Below are positions 17,777 to 29,972 of a stretch of 64,000 nt of DNA, in pieces. The notes beneath the pieces were generated by a model. The model was not told where the DNA came from and did not search any database. It worked only from the letters and a program-made list of their open reading frames with translations. A program made the translations under genes and the position numbers. This DNA is from Cunninghamella blakesleeana. Taxonomy: Eukaryota; Mucoromycota; Mucoromycetes; Mucorales; Cunninghamellaceae. Position 1 is the stretch's first letter; each line of letters begins with the position of its first letter. The stretch is from contig JAFCIZ010000001.1 of NCBI GenBank assembly GCA_017871115.1, positions 2,151,501 to 2,215,500 of the forward strand, in the 5' to 3' direction.

Positions 17777-20397
17777 ATGCAAAGCCATCCATCAAATGGA
17801 GTAGATCAATTGCAAACTGGAATAAACAATATAAACTTACAACGTAATAACAGTGAACAACAGCAATATTATGAACAAGGTGATTCTGATGATGATCAAC
17901 CTCTTTCAAAGACAACCTCGGTTTTATTAACTAATACAAATCAAGGACCTATGAGCGTTCGTAATATTAATAATAATTATAACTCTATTCGCCCACCTCA
18001 GTTTATTAAACCAGCCTCTCAACCAGCCATGAACGTTATTGAAAATTTACCAGCAGATATTCAAGCAATACAATATATGTATGACAAATATACTGAAAAA
18101 AATTATATGGAAGGATATTTGGCAAAATATAATGATTTGACAGTAGACGGATCACCTTATGGTGCAGATAAATGGACAACATGGTATGTAGAGCTCTGCG
18201 GGCCTGTTTTAACAATGTGGGACGCAGAAACACCAACTACAGTCAACGAAGAAGGTGAAACAGCACCTGTTATACCCCAATATATTAATTTGGCGGATGC
18301 TAACGTTTATATCAGTGATGAGCAAAATGGTGTCTTCTCTCTTAATTCAGCAGGATCCAATCGATTTTTATTTCAGCCTGTAGAAAATGCACCATTTCAA
18401 TCATTATTATGGGTTAGTGCTATACGTCTTTCCTGCTTTGAATGGTCACGTATTCATCAAATATATACCAAGAAATTTACTCAGAGATATAATAATGAGG
18501 TGGTAGCGGCAACAAAACCTAATCCAAAAATGGAAGGATATATTCAAGTTAGACTCCCTGGTGAAACTGGGTGGCAAAAATATTGGGCAATTGTATCTGA
18601 TCGTCGTGATGAAAAAACTTTATTTGGAAAAAAAAAAGTACCAACTCAAGCGCAATTAGTATTTTATGAAAACAAAAAGCAAAAACAGCCTATCTTTACC
18701 ATCACCAATATCGTCAACACGTATACTTTATATCCTGAATCACCTCAATTAATTGATATAGCAACTATTTTGAAAGTAGAAGGCTCATCATCTAGTGGAA
18801 AATATGATCAACAACAAGAAAATAATAATACAGAAACTATCAGTGCTCTTATCATGACCTCTTCTCGTAATGAATTAATTCAATGGTTGGTTGCAATTTT
18901 TGATTCTTTTAAACTTTATGGGCGCCCTGATACATTTTTTGATGATATTTATAACGTTAATGCTCTCAATTTTGGTGATATGAACAATATTGATTCCAGA
19001 TTATTTTTAGAACTTGGTGATATACAACATATTAATAATACACAAGACTCTTTTGCACAAAATAAAATATCTTTTTCCGATGTACTATTACAAAAAATGA
19101 AAGGCCATATACCGGCTGCTGCTACTTCTACAACTGAGCACATTAATCAATCCTATCATAATAATTATCCATCTGAAAATCTGGTAAATCCAACATTACC
19201 TGATTCTGATGGTCTCCAACCTACGATGACTCGTTCTACAACCAACCATACTGATTATTCTTCAAGTAATATTAACTCACAAGAAAACAGACGTACTATT
19301 GTACCAAGTACCTCTGGTCGTGGTGGAAAATTAATATATGCAAGTGATGATAGTGAAGAAGATGATAACCATGAAGATGGTGATGGTGAAGATGAAAGCG
19401 ATGATGATGATGATGATGTTATAATATCAAAAAATAGCACTTTAAGCCTTCCAAAACTTAACTCAATGAATTTAGATAATGAAAATAAGAATGAAGATAA
19501 TAAAGAAACCAAACTCGAAAACAAGGAAAAACATCACCAACAAAATAAGGAGGAATTGGAAGATGATGATGATAATTCAACTATATCTGATGTATCGGAA
19601 ACATCCATTAAAGAAGAAAAAGAAAAAAAGACTATACCTACACCGGCAAGAAATAGGCAACGCTCCGCTCGTCCTCAAGCAAGTGTTAGTGGTTCAGGAA
19701 CAGAAAGTGAGGATGAAGAAGAAGAAGATGAAGATGATTACTCTTCAGACGATGACGATAAAAAACTATCGGACCTCCGTCAACAAGGGTCTTCCTCACA
19801 ATTGTTATTAGCTAATCAACAAGACCAGTATTTTGATCAACAACCTGATGGTGCCATATATGATCCTTCAACTGGTATGTATTATGATCCAGCACAATAT
19901 GAACATCCTCAATTTGGTGTACATGCAGATATACAAATTGGTGAAGATGGGCCAGTCATTCCTGAACTCGGGTCAAACTTCGCTACACAAAACAGTTTAT
20001 TAGATACATATAGACCAGATCATCCAAATGCCAGAGATCAAATTGAATACGCTCGTCAAACTGGTAGTACACTATTACATGTTCCTGAAAAACCACCAGA
20101 GCCAAGTATGGGTTTAGTGGGAATGATTTCACAAATTGAAGGTGAAAAGAAAAGTTCAAGTAAAGGTCGTTTAGTACAAAGGGAAAAGGAAAAATTACTA
20201 GAACGCGAACGTGAAAGATATTTGTGGGAACAAAGACAACAAATGCTTCCACAGGTAATATTAGAAATAATGATCATTAAAAAATGAATAGATAAAAAAT
20301 GGCTAAAGAAATGAAAGTAATTAAGAGAAAAGATGATTAAAAGAGAGATAGGAATAATAATAAAAAAAAGAACAAGCAAAAAATAATAATAATATAG

Positions 20398-20439
<42 letters not shown>

Positions 20440-21090
20440 TTATTTATTAATTTTGTTTTATTTACTGTTATTTTTATTATAACTTTTTTGCTTTTAATTT
20501 AGATGAATCAACCTCCGTTAATGAATCAAATGAATAGTAGCCAGCCAACCTTATTAAATCAAATGAATAATAATCAAATGAATAATAATCAAATGATGGG
20601 AATGAACCAAATGAATACTAATCAAATGATGGGAATGAACCAAATGAATAACAACCAAATGATGGGACAATTCGGTATGTTACAACCGCCAATGATGGAT
20701 CCAAGAATGTCAATGATGGATCCAAGAATGTCAATGATGGGGCAAATGCCACCAATGATGATGGGACAACTTCCAATGATGGATCAGCGTGCTTCTATGA
20801 TGCCACCAATGATGATGGGACAACTTCCAATGATGGACCAGCGTACCTCCATGATGCCACCAATGATGATGGGCCAATTTCCAATGATGGACCAACGTAC
20901 TTCCATGATGAACATGCAAATGATGATGGCCATGTATCAAAACAATGGGTTATTATATAATCAACAATTACAAGCAAATCGTTTTGGATCTTCTATGACT
21001 CTTAATGATCTTAACGAAGATGATGACGAAGATGATGATGTACCATTAGGTGGACAAAGAAATGATCCAACAGCAAAAACTAAACATTAA
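17777..21090 (+). CDS. CAF120/SKG3-family PH-domain protein (CCR4-NOT associated)
   Basis: Two exons (17777-20254 and 20503-21090, phase 0) give 1021 aa. An in-frame stop at 17723-17725 leaves ATG 17777 as the first available start unless an upstream exon joins downstream of that stop. A pleckstrin-homology region begins near residue 110 (YMEGYLAKYND, then WTTWYVELCGPVLTMW) and continues to a second PH-like block near residue 250 (KMEGYIQVRLPG, WQKYWAIVSDRR). This arrangement matches fungal Caf120 and Skg3, proteins linked to the CCR4-NOT deadenylase complex and the cell cortex. The middle is acidic and disordered, followed by a charged RLVQREKEKLLERERERY helix. The second exon encodes a methionine-rich tail with NNQMMGMNQMN and PMMDQRxSM repeats and an acidic terminus. 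Family membership is quite likely; CCR4-NOT association is inferred from the family. Confidence 0.83.
20401..20436. repeat. TA microsatellite in the CAF120-like intron
   Basis: An alternating TA tract of about 35 bases lies inside the single 248-nt intron. The intron is typical otherwise (GTAATA donor, AATTTAG acceptor). Confidence 0.8.
20569..20930 (+). repeat. Tandem coding repeats of the Met-rich tail
   Basis: In-frame degenerate repeats encode NNQMMGMNQMN-type units (about 20569-20660), then MDPRMS, then three ~54-nt units of the form PPMMMGQ(L/F)PMMDQR(A/T)SM (about 20749-20910). Near-identical DNA between units points to recent tandem duplication within the last exon. Confidence 0.85.
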
Positions 21091-21416
21091 AAACACACAT
21101 ATATATACGCATCATTCATATAATTTAATGAAGTATAAAGATTGTTATATCCTATTTTATTATTATTTAATTTATTCAACCATAGATCAGTATTATTTTC
21201 GTAATATATACATATTTATTTATATTTAATCTTTTTATCTTTTTTTTAAAAAAAAAATTAAAGCAAAATAAATAATAAAAAATCATTATTATTATTTTTA
21301 AATAATTTTATTAAATATAATTGATCTAAAAAAATGATAATGATGTAGAGTAATAAAAAAAGTAAAATAACAAAGTAGATGGAGGGAAAATTAGAAAGAG
21401 CGATTAATAAATTAAA
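21091..21416. other. Short convergent spacer between the CAF120-like gene and THR4
   Basis: This 326-base AT-rich spacer holds the 3' ends of both genes. T- and A-rich tracts near 21240-21290 are plausible polyadenylation sequence. I see no gene in it. Confidence 0.5.
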
Positions 21417-23144
21417 TTAAAATTCGATACCTTCATTCCGTAATTCCTTTTCAATAACATCGATAACTAATTGAGGATCGGCACGTTCAACATATACTAC
21501 AGATCGCTCTTTATTTAATAAACCAATAAATTCTTTAGGCAATACTTGACTTTCAAAGTTGAATCCAGATTCATTTTTTAAGGCAGTTTCTACAGCATCA
21601 GAGAATTTAGCAGGATGAGCAGTGGCTAAAGAAATCAATACTTCTGAACCTTGAGGGAATAAAGAAAGTTGATCACGTTGAGTAATTCTATCAGCAGCCA
21701 TAACACCGACAGAAGTATGAGGGTCTAATACATAATTGTGTTGTTGATAATATTGACGAATACCACCAATGGTTTGCTCATCTGTTACCATAGCAGCATC
21801 AAAGATTTTTCTAGCTTGTAATACTACTTTATCATCTACACGGAAAACTCCATTTGTTTTCAATTCGCCCATCCATTGAGCTACTTGTTGTCCAGCCTTA
21901 TCACTTAACTCTTCATTTAATTCAGAATCATTATTACCAACATCTGCACTTCCATTATCTGATTTAGAATCTCTTGCTAAATACCATAAAAGACGTTCAA
22001 AATTAGAGGATAATAAAATATCCATAGCTGGAGATAAGGTTTCTTTTACATTGCTGCCATCCACTGTTTTCTTTTCATAAGCATTGGTTTCAAAGAAACG
22101 ATAAAGAATGTCATTTTCGTTGGTAGCTACAATCAATTTATTAGTAGGAAGACCCATACGATAAGCATAATAACCAGCAAGAATATCACCAAAGTTACCA
22201 GTAGGGACAGAAAAGTCAAATTTAATTTTTTCGGCATCAGAGGAAGAAGGATCAATATTTAAAGAACGTAAAAGTAAATAGTAGGCTTGGAAGTAATACA
22301 CTGTCTGTGCTAAAATACGGGCCCAGTTAATAGAATTTACAGCACCAAGATGATGCTTATCGTTGAAAGATCGATTACCAAATAAGGTCTTCACAATATC
22401 TTGACAATCATCAAAAGTACCTTCTACAGCTAAATTATGTACATTTTTATCTAATACAGTTGTCATTTGAGCTTCTTGAATAGGACTAACTCGACCCTTA
22501 GGATGCAAAATAAACACGGATACATTCTTTTTGTTACGTAAACCGTAAATAGCGGCACTGTGTTTTACATATATAATAAAAATGTATAAATTTAACATAT
22601 AAATATATATAAACCACTTATATATATATATATATATTCTCTGTCTATAATTCTTTGTATATATATATTATAATTACCTTCCAGTGTCACCAGAAGTAGC
22701 ACCTACTACAGTTAAACGATGTGTTTTTCCATCTTCAGGTTCGTTACGGTTTCTACGTTCCAAAAAGTATTCAAAGAGGTTTCCAACAAATTGAAGAGCA
22801 ACGTCTTTAAAAGCAAAAGTAGGGCCATGGAAGAGTTCTAATACAAATAAACCATCTTTCACTTTGACTAAAGGTGTAACATCACTATGACGGAAAGTAG
22901 AATAAGATTTATTAATCAAATCCACAAGATCAGAACGGGGAATTTGAGATTCATCAATATATAAAGAAAGTATTTCAGTAGCTAATTGTTGAAAGTTTAA
23001 AGTTGACCATTTTTGACGCCAGTTTTCAGGTAGGACAGGAATGTGTTGAGGAATGAAAAGGCCACCGTCAGGTGATAAACCTGCCATAACGGCTTCTTCA
23101 AAAGTATAATCTTTAACTTGTCCTCTGGTTGATCGATACTTCAT
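21417..23144 (-). CDS. THR4: Threonine synthase
   Basis: Two exons (23144-22678 and 22557-21417) join in frame to 535 aa; yeast Thr4 is 514 aa. The enzyme is a PLP-dependent lyase that converts O-phosphohomoserine to threonine, the last step of threonine synthesis. The N-terminal signature MKYRSTRG and the block LSPDGGLFIPQ are typical of fungal threonine synthases. The PLP lysine is K113 in HGPTFAFKD, and the phosphate-binding loop is GATSGDTG, with the intron placed right after it. Further family blocks are GRVSPIQEAQM and FSVPTGNFGDILAGYYA. A consensus Gcn4-type site lies 135 bp upstream. I regard the assignment as essentially certain. Confidence 0.96.
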
Positions 23145-23278
23145 TTTTTTTTTTTTAATACAATATTCTGCTGTTATATATTTATAAAGTGAAAATAGAA
23201 AAAAAAAATATGAGAGGAAAAGAGAAAAATATCACTTCGAAAAAAAAAAAATTATATATACATTTTAAAACACCGCTC

Positions 23279-23285
23279 TGACTCA
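23279..23285. promoter_or_regulatory. Gcn4/Cpc1-type bZIP site upstream of threonine synthase
   Basis: The sequence TGACTCA is an exact match to the palindromic Gcn4/AP-1 core. It lies 135 bp upstream of the THR4 start codon, where general amino-acid control sites normally sit. Control by a Gcn4/Cpc-1 homologue is inferred from site and position only. Confidence 0.6.
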
Positions 23286-26071
23286 TTTTGAACTATTGGA
23301 ATCTGTAGATTTTGTTTCTACTCTTTAATTTTTTTTTTTTAGAAAAAGTCTCTTCCATTTTTTGCTCTCGAGATACATTTATTATGCAATCTTCAAACAC
23401 CACCTTATAAAAAATGAGGAATACACACATTTTAAATAATGAATAAATAAGAATAGATTTCTATATTTGATAAGAGCAGCGTTTGCTAACATTTACGTAT
23501 TGAATCATTATCTGAAATTTTAAACAATAATGAGCCCAGAAAATTGCCTACAAAAATACACACCTATGCTTCTGGATCATGAAATAGAACTAAAGAAAAA
23601 AGTAATGCTGAAGGTAGTGGTGTAGTAGTATATAATACTCTAAATGCATAAAAATATATACCGATTACATAATGTATTAATACATATAAACATTGTAAAT
23701 AGATTCAACTCCTACTATAGAAAGTCCCAATTTGAAGAAAATAGCCATCAAATTTATGCTATCCATATTCCTTACTGGCGTACTTTTATGTTGAACAATG
23801 CAAGAGAACATATTAAAATTTATCTATATTATATTAATTATATCTCTAGTAAACTACAAAGAAGAAACCATTACAACAAACTCAAAAAGCTGAAATGATA
23901 TATTAAAAACTACTTTATCCTTTGAGAGATCAAGTATTGATATAAACTATTTTATTGATAATTGCTCGTTTGAAATTATAACTCAAGAAACCATAGCAGC
24001 ATTCATAAATTTATGATTTATTTTCAGCTATTATAATACCTTCCATAAAAGTGTACGATATAATTAGATTCTTTTTGATGGATATTCCTCTAATCAATAA
24101 AATCATCTATACAACAGAATATGGCAATTAAACTTGTCAATTTACACCATTCAACGGCACCTAACTTTACATCCTAGAAAAAGTATTAAAAATTTATCAA
24201 CTATATAAAATGCAAAAATAGCTAATATATACATTATTCATAGCCTATTTCAATTTTGATACTACCAAAAACACATATCATCGTAACGACTAAACTTTGA
24301 TTACCTATTAATTTTTGCATTTTATAATTCAGTATAAATACAGATTACTATTATAATAAAAAAAATGAAAATTATTGACCTAAATAATGAGAATTACAAA
24401 GAAAACGAAACAGAAAACAGTATAAAAACTATCAATAAAAGTACTAGAACTTTCAAGAAAAAAATTATTATTTAAAAAAACTATCAAATACCACAAAAAA
24501 AGCACCACATTATTGTAATCCCATCAACGGTAGTAAAGGAAATATTTGGATTTTTTTAAAAGAAACTCTATAAAAAAGAATTTACATGAAACCTAACAAC
24601 GACTATATGACCAACAATAAGAGGTAAACAGTTTGAATGGCGAAAATTGAAGGCTAAATGATAGTATTAACGATAGCGCAGTGATTTATATTTTCTTCAA
24701 AACCAAGATTAAAAACTAATTCCAATGAATTGAGTTTTAATAAAGTGTTGATCTGGACCTGAACACCCGGCAACAATAAGAAAAATAACACTTAACAAGC
24801 ATCATTTTTCTTATTTTTCTCAACCAATAATAGCCATTAATCAATTACATTAACGACGACCATCAAATTATTATCAATGAAACAAACGTTATGAAAACAA
24901 CCACTATAATAAAATCTCAGCTTTAATGATATCGCAAGATCTTCTATTAATTAAAAAATATAAAAAGAAAAAAATATGATAAAAAAGGGAGAAAATTCAA
25001 TAATAGACACAGAATGTCAAATATCAGAATTAAGCAAGTATACAACAATAAAAGAAAATTATCCTCATGATATTAACAAAAGATTACGCCAATATCATCA
25101 ACTTTTTATCATTTAAATCATTTTAAAAAGATTAAAAATGAAGAAAACATTTTCTGAAGAACTATGGGACAAAACTTTGAATAGATTGATGAAGGATTTT
25201 GACAAGGCCTCTAGAAGATTTTGCAGTTATGCTAGTAGGATAATCAAAACAGATATAAAAGGATACAAACTCAGAAGTACTAATAGAATAACTGAAGATG
25301 TTTAAAATAAACGTACAATGATGAATATTGTACCTTCAAATTTTGCTGCTTCTGTAATTCTTCAGCGTTATACCTAAATAAATTTCATAAAAAGAATTTG
25401 GGTTATGTTGCTTGTCAAATTTCTAGCTGTATTATTAAAAAAAATTAATAACGCATTCATTCACCAAAATAGTAATGTAATAGTTAATATTTTGAAAATG
25501 AACCTCGTTAGAAAACTGCGTAAAACAATTATGTTAAATTTATGGCTACTAATCTTATATGATTGAATTAATCCTGTATTCGATCTCAGTTAGAAAATAT
25601 ATGGCTATGTCTCATGACCATTATTTTTATTGGTAGATTTTTTGACATGTTGTATGGGATTTAAAATTTTAGACTCCTTTTTTATATCGTCAAAATAGTT
25701 TTAGCCAATTATTTAAACTTCTATACTCATTTTCATTTCTTATCTCTTTCTTCTTTTAAAAAAAGAGCAGACAAATAAACTCTTATTTATCACTAATCTC
25801 TTTATATCTTATGAGGTTTATGAATTATAGATGATATGCATATAAACAATTTATTTAGTATTATTTTCATATAAAATATAAATTAGTCTTTTATTTTTAT
25901 TATTTAAACACAGTACACTTAAAAAAAAATTAATAAAATATGTAAATATATATTACAAGAGTTATATTGATAAAGTTTGATTCTATTATGATAATAAAAA
26001 ATAAATAAAAAATATAAAAATAAAATCATTAATAAATTAATATAAAATAATCAAATAAATACTTTTAATCA
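23286..26071. other. About 2.8 kb gene-poor spacer of possibly decayed sequence
   Basis: No ORF longer than about 85 codons and no credible splice chain is present. From about 23450 to 25700 the texture differs from other spacers: fewer homopolymer runs, more mixed-base words and many short broken ORFs, such as a 55-codon charged one starting at 25138. This looks like an old, decayed insertion or pseudogene rather than a normal promoter. On the minus strand near 24480-24540 one short translation (GITIMWCF) faintly resembles the GSxMxWGCF block of Tc1/mariner transposases. I could not extend the similarity. Confidence 0.35.
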
Positions 26072-27016
26072 TTATAATATTGCTATAATCAACTGTACCT
26101 GTATTGGACATGGAAACGTGGATTGTGAACTAATAGTAGGATGAACTGTCACAAATAATACTCTAGCGGCGACAGTAATAGTATAAGAAACCGTTAAAGG
26201 CTGCGGTTCATCACCCATTAATCCACATCGAGTCGCTAGATCAGTTAAAACAACTTGAGTTGGATCAGTTAATGGATCATAAATAATAGAAAATGGAAAA
26301 ATAAATGTAAAGTTGCTATATTGTGGAAGATCTTGTTTTCCTAAATATCCTCCTCCTACATATGGTGAACCTTCCACGTCACTATAATAAGCCTATTAAA
26401 AATAAATATGTATATTAATGTGCGTAATTATTTATATTAACCTATCCATATTAACTGTATATATTTGTTTGTATATTCATATTTATTTACGGTAGCATTC
26501 ATATCTGATATATAAATTGGAAGTAAGTTTGGGTTAACAGCTTTAACAACCAAACCAAAATTAATCCTTAAGGTATCACCAACAAAACTTAAAGGCGAAG
26601 GAGAGGTATCGTTGCCTGTACTATTAGAAACGCCAAGCACTTCGACTGTTGGCAATACAAATTTAGACATAATTCCCCCGATAACAATAATAACAATTAA
26701 AATAGATATAATAATAAACCAAACAATGATGGTGGCCCATTTAGGTAAACAACAAGCACAACAGAGACACCGATAACAGCAATTTCTATTTTCCATACGT
26801 TTTTTTTTTTTTTTTAATCCTTTTTTAGTTTCTATTGATTCAGGATCTACATAAGAAAAAGAAAAAAAAAAAAAACAGACATAAATTATTTACTTATTTA
26901 TTTACGTATCTATTTCCTTTTATAAACATATATTAACATTCATTACCGTATTGCTCATTGGTTGTGTCGTTCGTTGGCGGTAAAGTTGGATTATCGTTAT
27001 TATTTAAAGTTGTCAT
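26072..27016 (-). CDS. LEA2/NDR1-like single-pass membrane protein
   Basis: Three exons (27016-26947, 26846-26491, 26392-26072) join in frame to 248 aa. A short Asn/Thr/Pro-rich cytosolic N-terminus leads to five consecutive lysines and then a cysteine cluster (NCCYRCLCCACCLPKW) just before one strong transmembrane segment (about residues 64-88, rich in Ile/Val). The remaining ~160 residues form an extracytosolic beta-type domain with KAVNPNLLPIYISDMNAT, which resembles the LEA_2 (late embryogenesis abundant type 2) fold seen in plant NDR1/HIN1-like and fungal membrane proteins. The cysteines next to the membrane are candidates for palmitoylation. The lysine tract is coded by a run of 16 As. 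The function is unknown; the family call is moderate. Confidence 0.75.
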
Positions 27017-28085
27017 AATTAAAAAAAAAAAAATGTTAAAACTATTAGAAAATAAGAAAAAAGAAAATAAAAAAAATTTTTAAAAATTAAAAGAAAGGAT
27101 ATTGCAATTTATATTTATCTCGATCCGATATGAGTCTAAAATAGCACTCTTTTCTGTTTACCTTCTATATTAGGTAACGAGCGTAGTACCATTTCGGCTC
27201 AACATATTATTTTGCTGTATTCTACTTCAAAGGGGGTTAGATTTTATTCAAAAAAATATAAAATATTTACGGATATAGGTACTTTCATCAAAACAAATAA
27301 AATCATTTTTGTAATTTTAAAATTTGATTTTCATAGATTTTTAAGATATGTGAATTATTTTTTTTCTAAAGGAAAAATAAGATATTCTAAAGTCACTAAC
27401 TTATTTTGCTTCTTTTTTTTTCTATTCTGGCAGGTTGATGTATTCAAATTTTTTTTCCAAGCGATATCTGATTCTTTGGTCAAGATTACAACTGTTGTAA
27501 AAACGTGATAGAGGGGTTTATAAAATAATATGCATATAATATTATAAAATAGGATTAGTTTAACCGGGGAAAATGGATTTTATTTATATACATGATTTAC
27601 CTTATTCATGCACAACAAGAATATATTTATTTATTTATATATTTTTTATGATGGTATTTTTTTATATCTATTTTTTGTTGTATATTAATATAATTAAACT
27701 GTAACTATGACATATATTGTTATCGTTACACGTATTAAGCTATTCGCTTTTTTCAATAAAAGTTATAAAATAAAATATTGGGTATTATTAACTATATATA
27801 CTCCCCATTTTTAATACACTCTTTTATTTACTTTCATTATAATAGTATATACACATATATATAATTATATTCAAAAATTTAGACTTGCTGAAAAAAATCA
27901 GAAAGAAAAGGTGGAGACATTTTTTAATTCATTCCCAAAAAAATTAATCACAATATTTAAGTCCCGCCATCAATTTGCCAAAAAGTGGCTTTTTTTTTTA
28001 GAAAAAATTAGCATTTCCCGCACAAAAAAAAAACTCTTTTCCTATTTTTTTTTTTTCTCTTGTCTTGTTATTATTTTCAACAGCC
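27017..28085. promoter_or_regulatory. Divergent intergenic region between the LEA2-like gene and CBF5
   Basis: About 1.07 kb lies between the two divergent start codons. It is AT-rich with a somewhat GC-richer patch near 27120-27240. The 98-codon plus-strand ORF starting at 27212 encodes a Phe/Lys-rich product and looks like chance. T-rich tracts around 28045-28060 lie just upstream of the CBF5 start. No RNA gene is evident. Confidence 0.4.
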
Positions 28086-29845
28086 ATGTCTGACGAACAA
28101 GTTATTAAACCTACAGCTGCTGTACCAACTCTTGACACATCCTCTTGGCCGCTTTTGTTAAAGGTAGATTTATATATATATATATATATATATTCTCCCA
28201 TCAAATATATATTTTTTTATTCATCAACTAATTTATTTATTTATTATTATTATTATTTTTTGACAACCGTATAATGTATACTTTTTTAGAATTATGATCA
28301 ACTTAATGTAAGAACTGGTCACTATACCCCTATTCCTAGTGGTTGTTCTCCTTTAAAACGTCCTCTTAACGAATATGTTCGATACGGTTTTATCAATTTA
28401 GACAAAGTAAATATTATAAAATAAAGAGCAATAATTATAACAATAATAAGACAGTTTAAAATGGGAATACTAATTATTACTAATGTTTTTTAATAGCCTG
28501 CTAACCCATCCTCTCACGAAGTTGTTGCTTGGGTACGTCGTATTTTACGAGTTGAAAAAACTGGTCATAGTGGTACTCTTGATCCTAAAGTTACTGGTTG
28601 TTTAATTGTATGTGTTGATCGTGCTACTCGTCTTGTTAAATCTCAACAAGGTGCTGGTAAAGAATATGTCTGTATTTTACGTCTTCATGATGCTCTTGAA
28701 AGTGAAAAGAAATTATCACAAGTAAGTTTTGAAAATAATATACTAAAATATAAATCTATATATATATATACATATTTAAAAGTTGTTTTAAAGAAAATAA
28801 TCACTAATCTTCTATTTATTTATTTAATTTAAAAATAAAAACAAAAATGAAGGCTATTGAAACTTTGACAGGTGCATTATTCCAACGTCCTCCTCTTATT
28901 TCTGCTGTCAAACGTCAATTACGTGTTCGTACTATTCACGAAAGCAAGCTTTTCGAATTTGATAACGATCGTCATTTAGCAGTATTCTGGGCAAGCTGTG
29001 AAGCCGGTACTTACATGCGTACATTATGTGTCCATTTAGGTCTTTTATTGGGTGTTGGTGGTCATATGCAAGAACTTCGTCGTGTACGATCCGGAGCCAT
29101 GTCTGAAAATGATGAAATTGTTACAATGCATGATGTGATGGATGCTCAATGGGTATATGATAACAACAAGGATGAAAGTTATTTACGTCGTGTAGTAAGA
29201 CCTTTAGAAGCTTTATTGACTGGATATAAACGTATCGTTGTAAAGGATAGTGCTGTCAATGCTATTTGTTATGGTGCTAAATTAATGATCCCTGGTTTAT
29301 TACGATATGAAAGTGGTATTGATATCAATGAAGAAGTTGTGCTCATGACCACTAAAGGTGAAGCTATCGCTTTAGCCTATGCTCAAATGACAACTGCTGT
29401 TATGGCTACTTGTGATCATGGTGTTGTTGCTAAAGTAAAACGTGTCATTATGGAACGTGACACTTATCCTCGTCGTTGGGGTTTGGGTCCTGTTGCTTTA
29501 GCTAAGAAGAAACTCAAGACTGAAGGAAAATTAGATAAATATGGTAGAGTTACAGATGAAACACCTGATGTATGGAAATCTGCTTACGTTGACTTCTGTA
29601 ATAACCCTGCTGGAAATGCTCCTGAAGCTGTATTTGGTAAACCCACTTCTTCTATCGTCTCTGCTGCTGGTATTCAACCCAAGATCACTGCTATTGGTGT
29701 AGCTTCTGTTGATGCTATGAACACAGATTCTCCTACTAAGAAACGATCTGCTCCTGAAGAAGAAGGCGATGCTAAGGTTGAAACAAAGAAAGCTAAAAAG
29801 GAAAAGAAGGAAAAGAAGGAAAAAAAAAAGAAAAGCAAAGATTAA
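28086..29845 (+). CDS. CBF5: H/ACA snoRNP pseudouridine synthase CBF5 (dyskerin)
   Basis: Four exons (28086-28163, 28290-28406, 28497-28721, 28853-29845) join in frame to 470 aa; yeast Cbf5 is 483 aa. It is the catalytic subunit of H/ACA snoRNPs, which pseudouridylate rRNA and other RNAs in the nucleolus. A dyskerin-like N-terminus is followed by the TruB catalytic motif [11 protein letters not shown] with the nucleophile Asp at about residue 94. The highly conserved block [19 protein letters not shown] and the motif [15 protein letters not shown] follow. The PUA domain lies about residues 265-340 and includes [14 protein letters not shown]. The C-terminal tail is an Lys/Glu run as in yeast. 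The last intron uses an AAG acceptor (28850-28852), chosen because it restores the family alignment ([11 protein letters not shown]). Confidence 0.97.
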
Positions 29846-29941
29846 GTTAAAAATTAATAACTCAATTTGAGGTATTTGATTTGATTTAATTTTATTTTTT
29901 GTCGATCTCTCTCTACATATTTTTTTATTATTTTCTTTTAC

Positions 29942-29972
<31 letters not shown>

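Noticed and set aside
20731..20977. His/Trp-rich minus-strand ORFs
   Set aside because: Antisense of the Met-rich repeat tail; the periodicity comes from the sense-strand repeats.
27212..27508. 98-codon plus-strand ORF in the CBF5 promoter region
   Set aside because: Composition is that of AT-rich spacer (Phe, Lys, Tyr, Ile), with no homology feature and no conserved splice partner.
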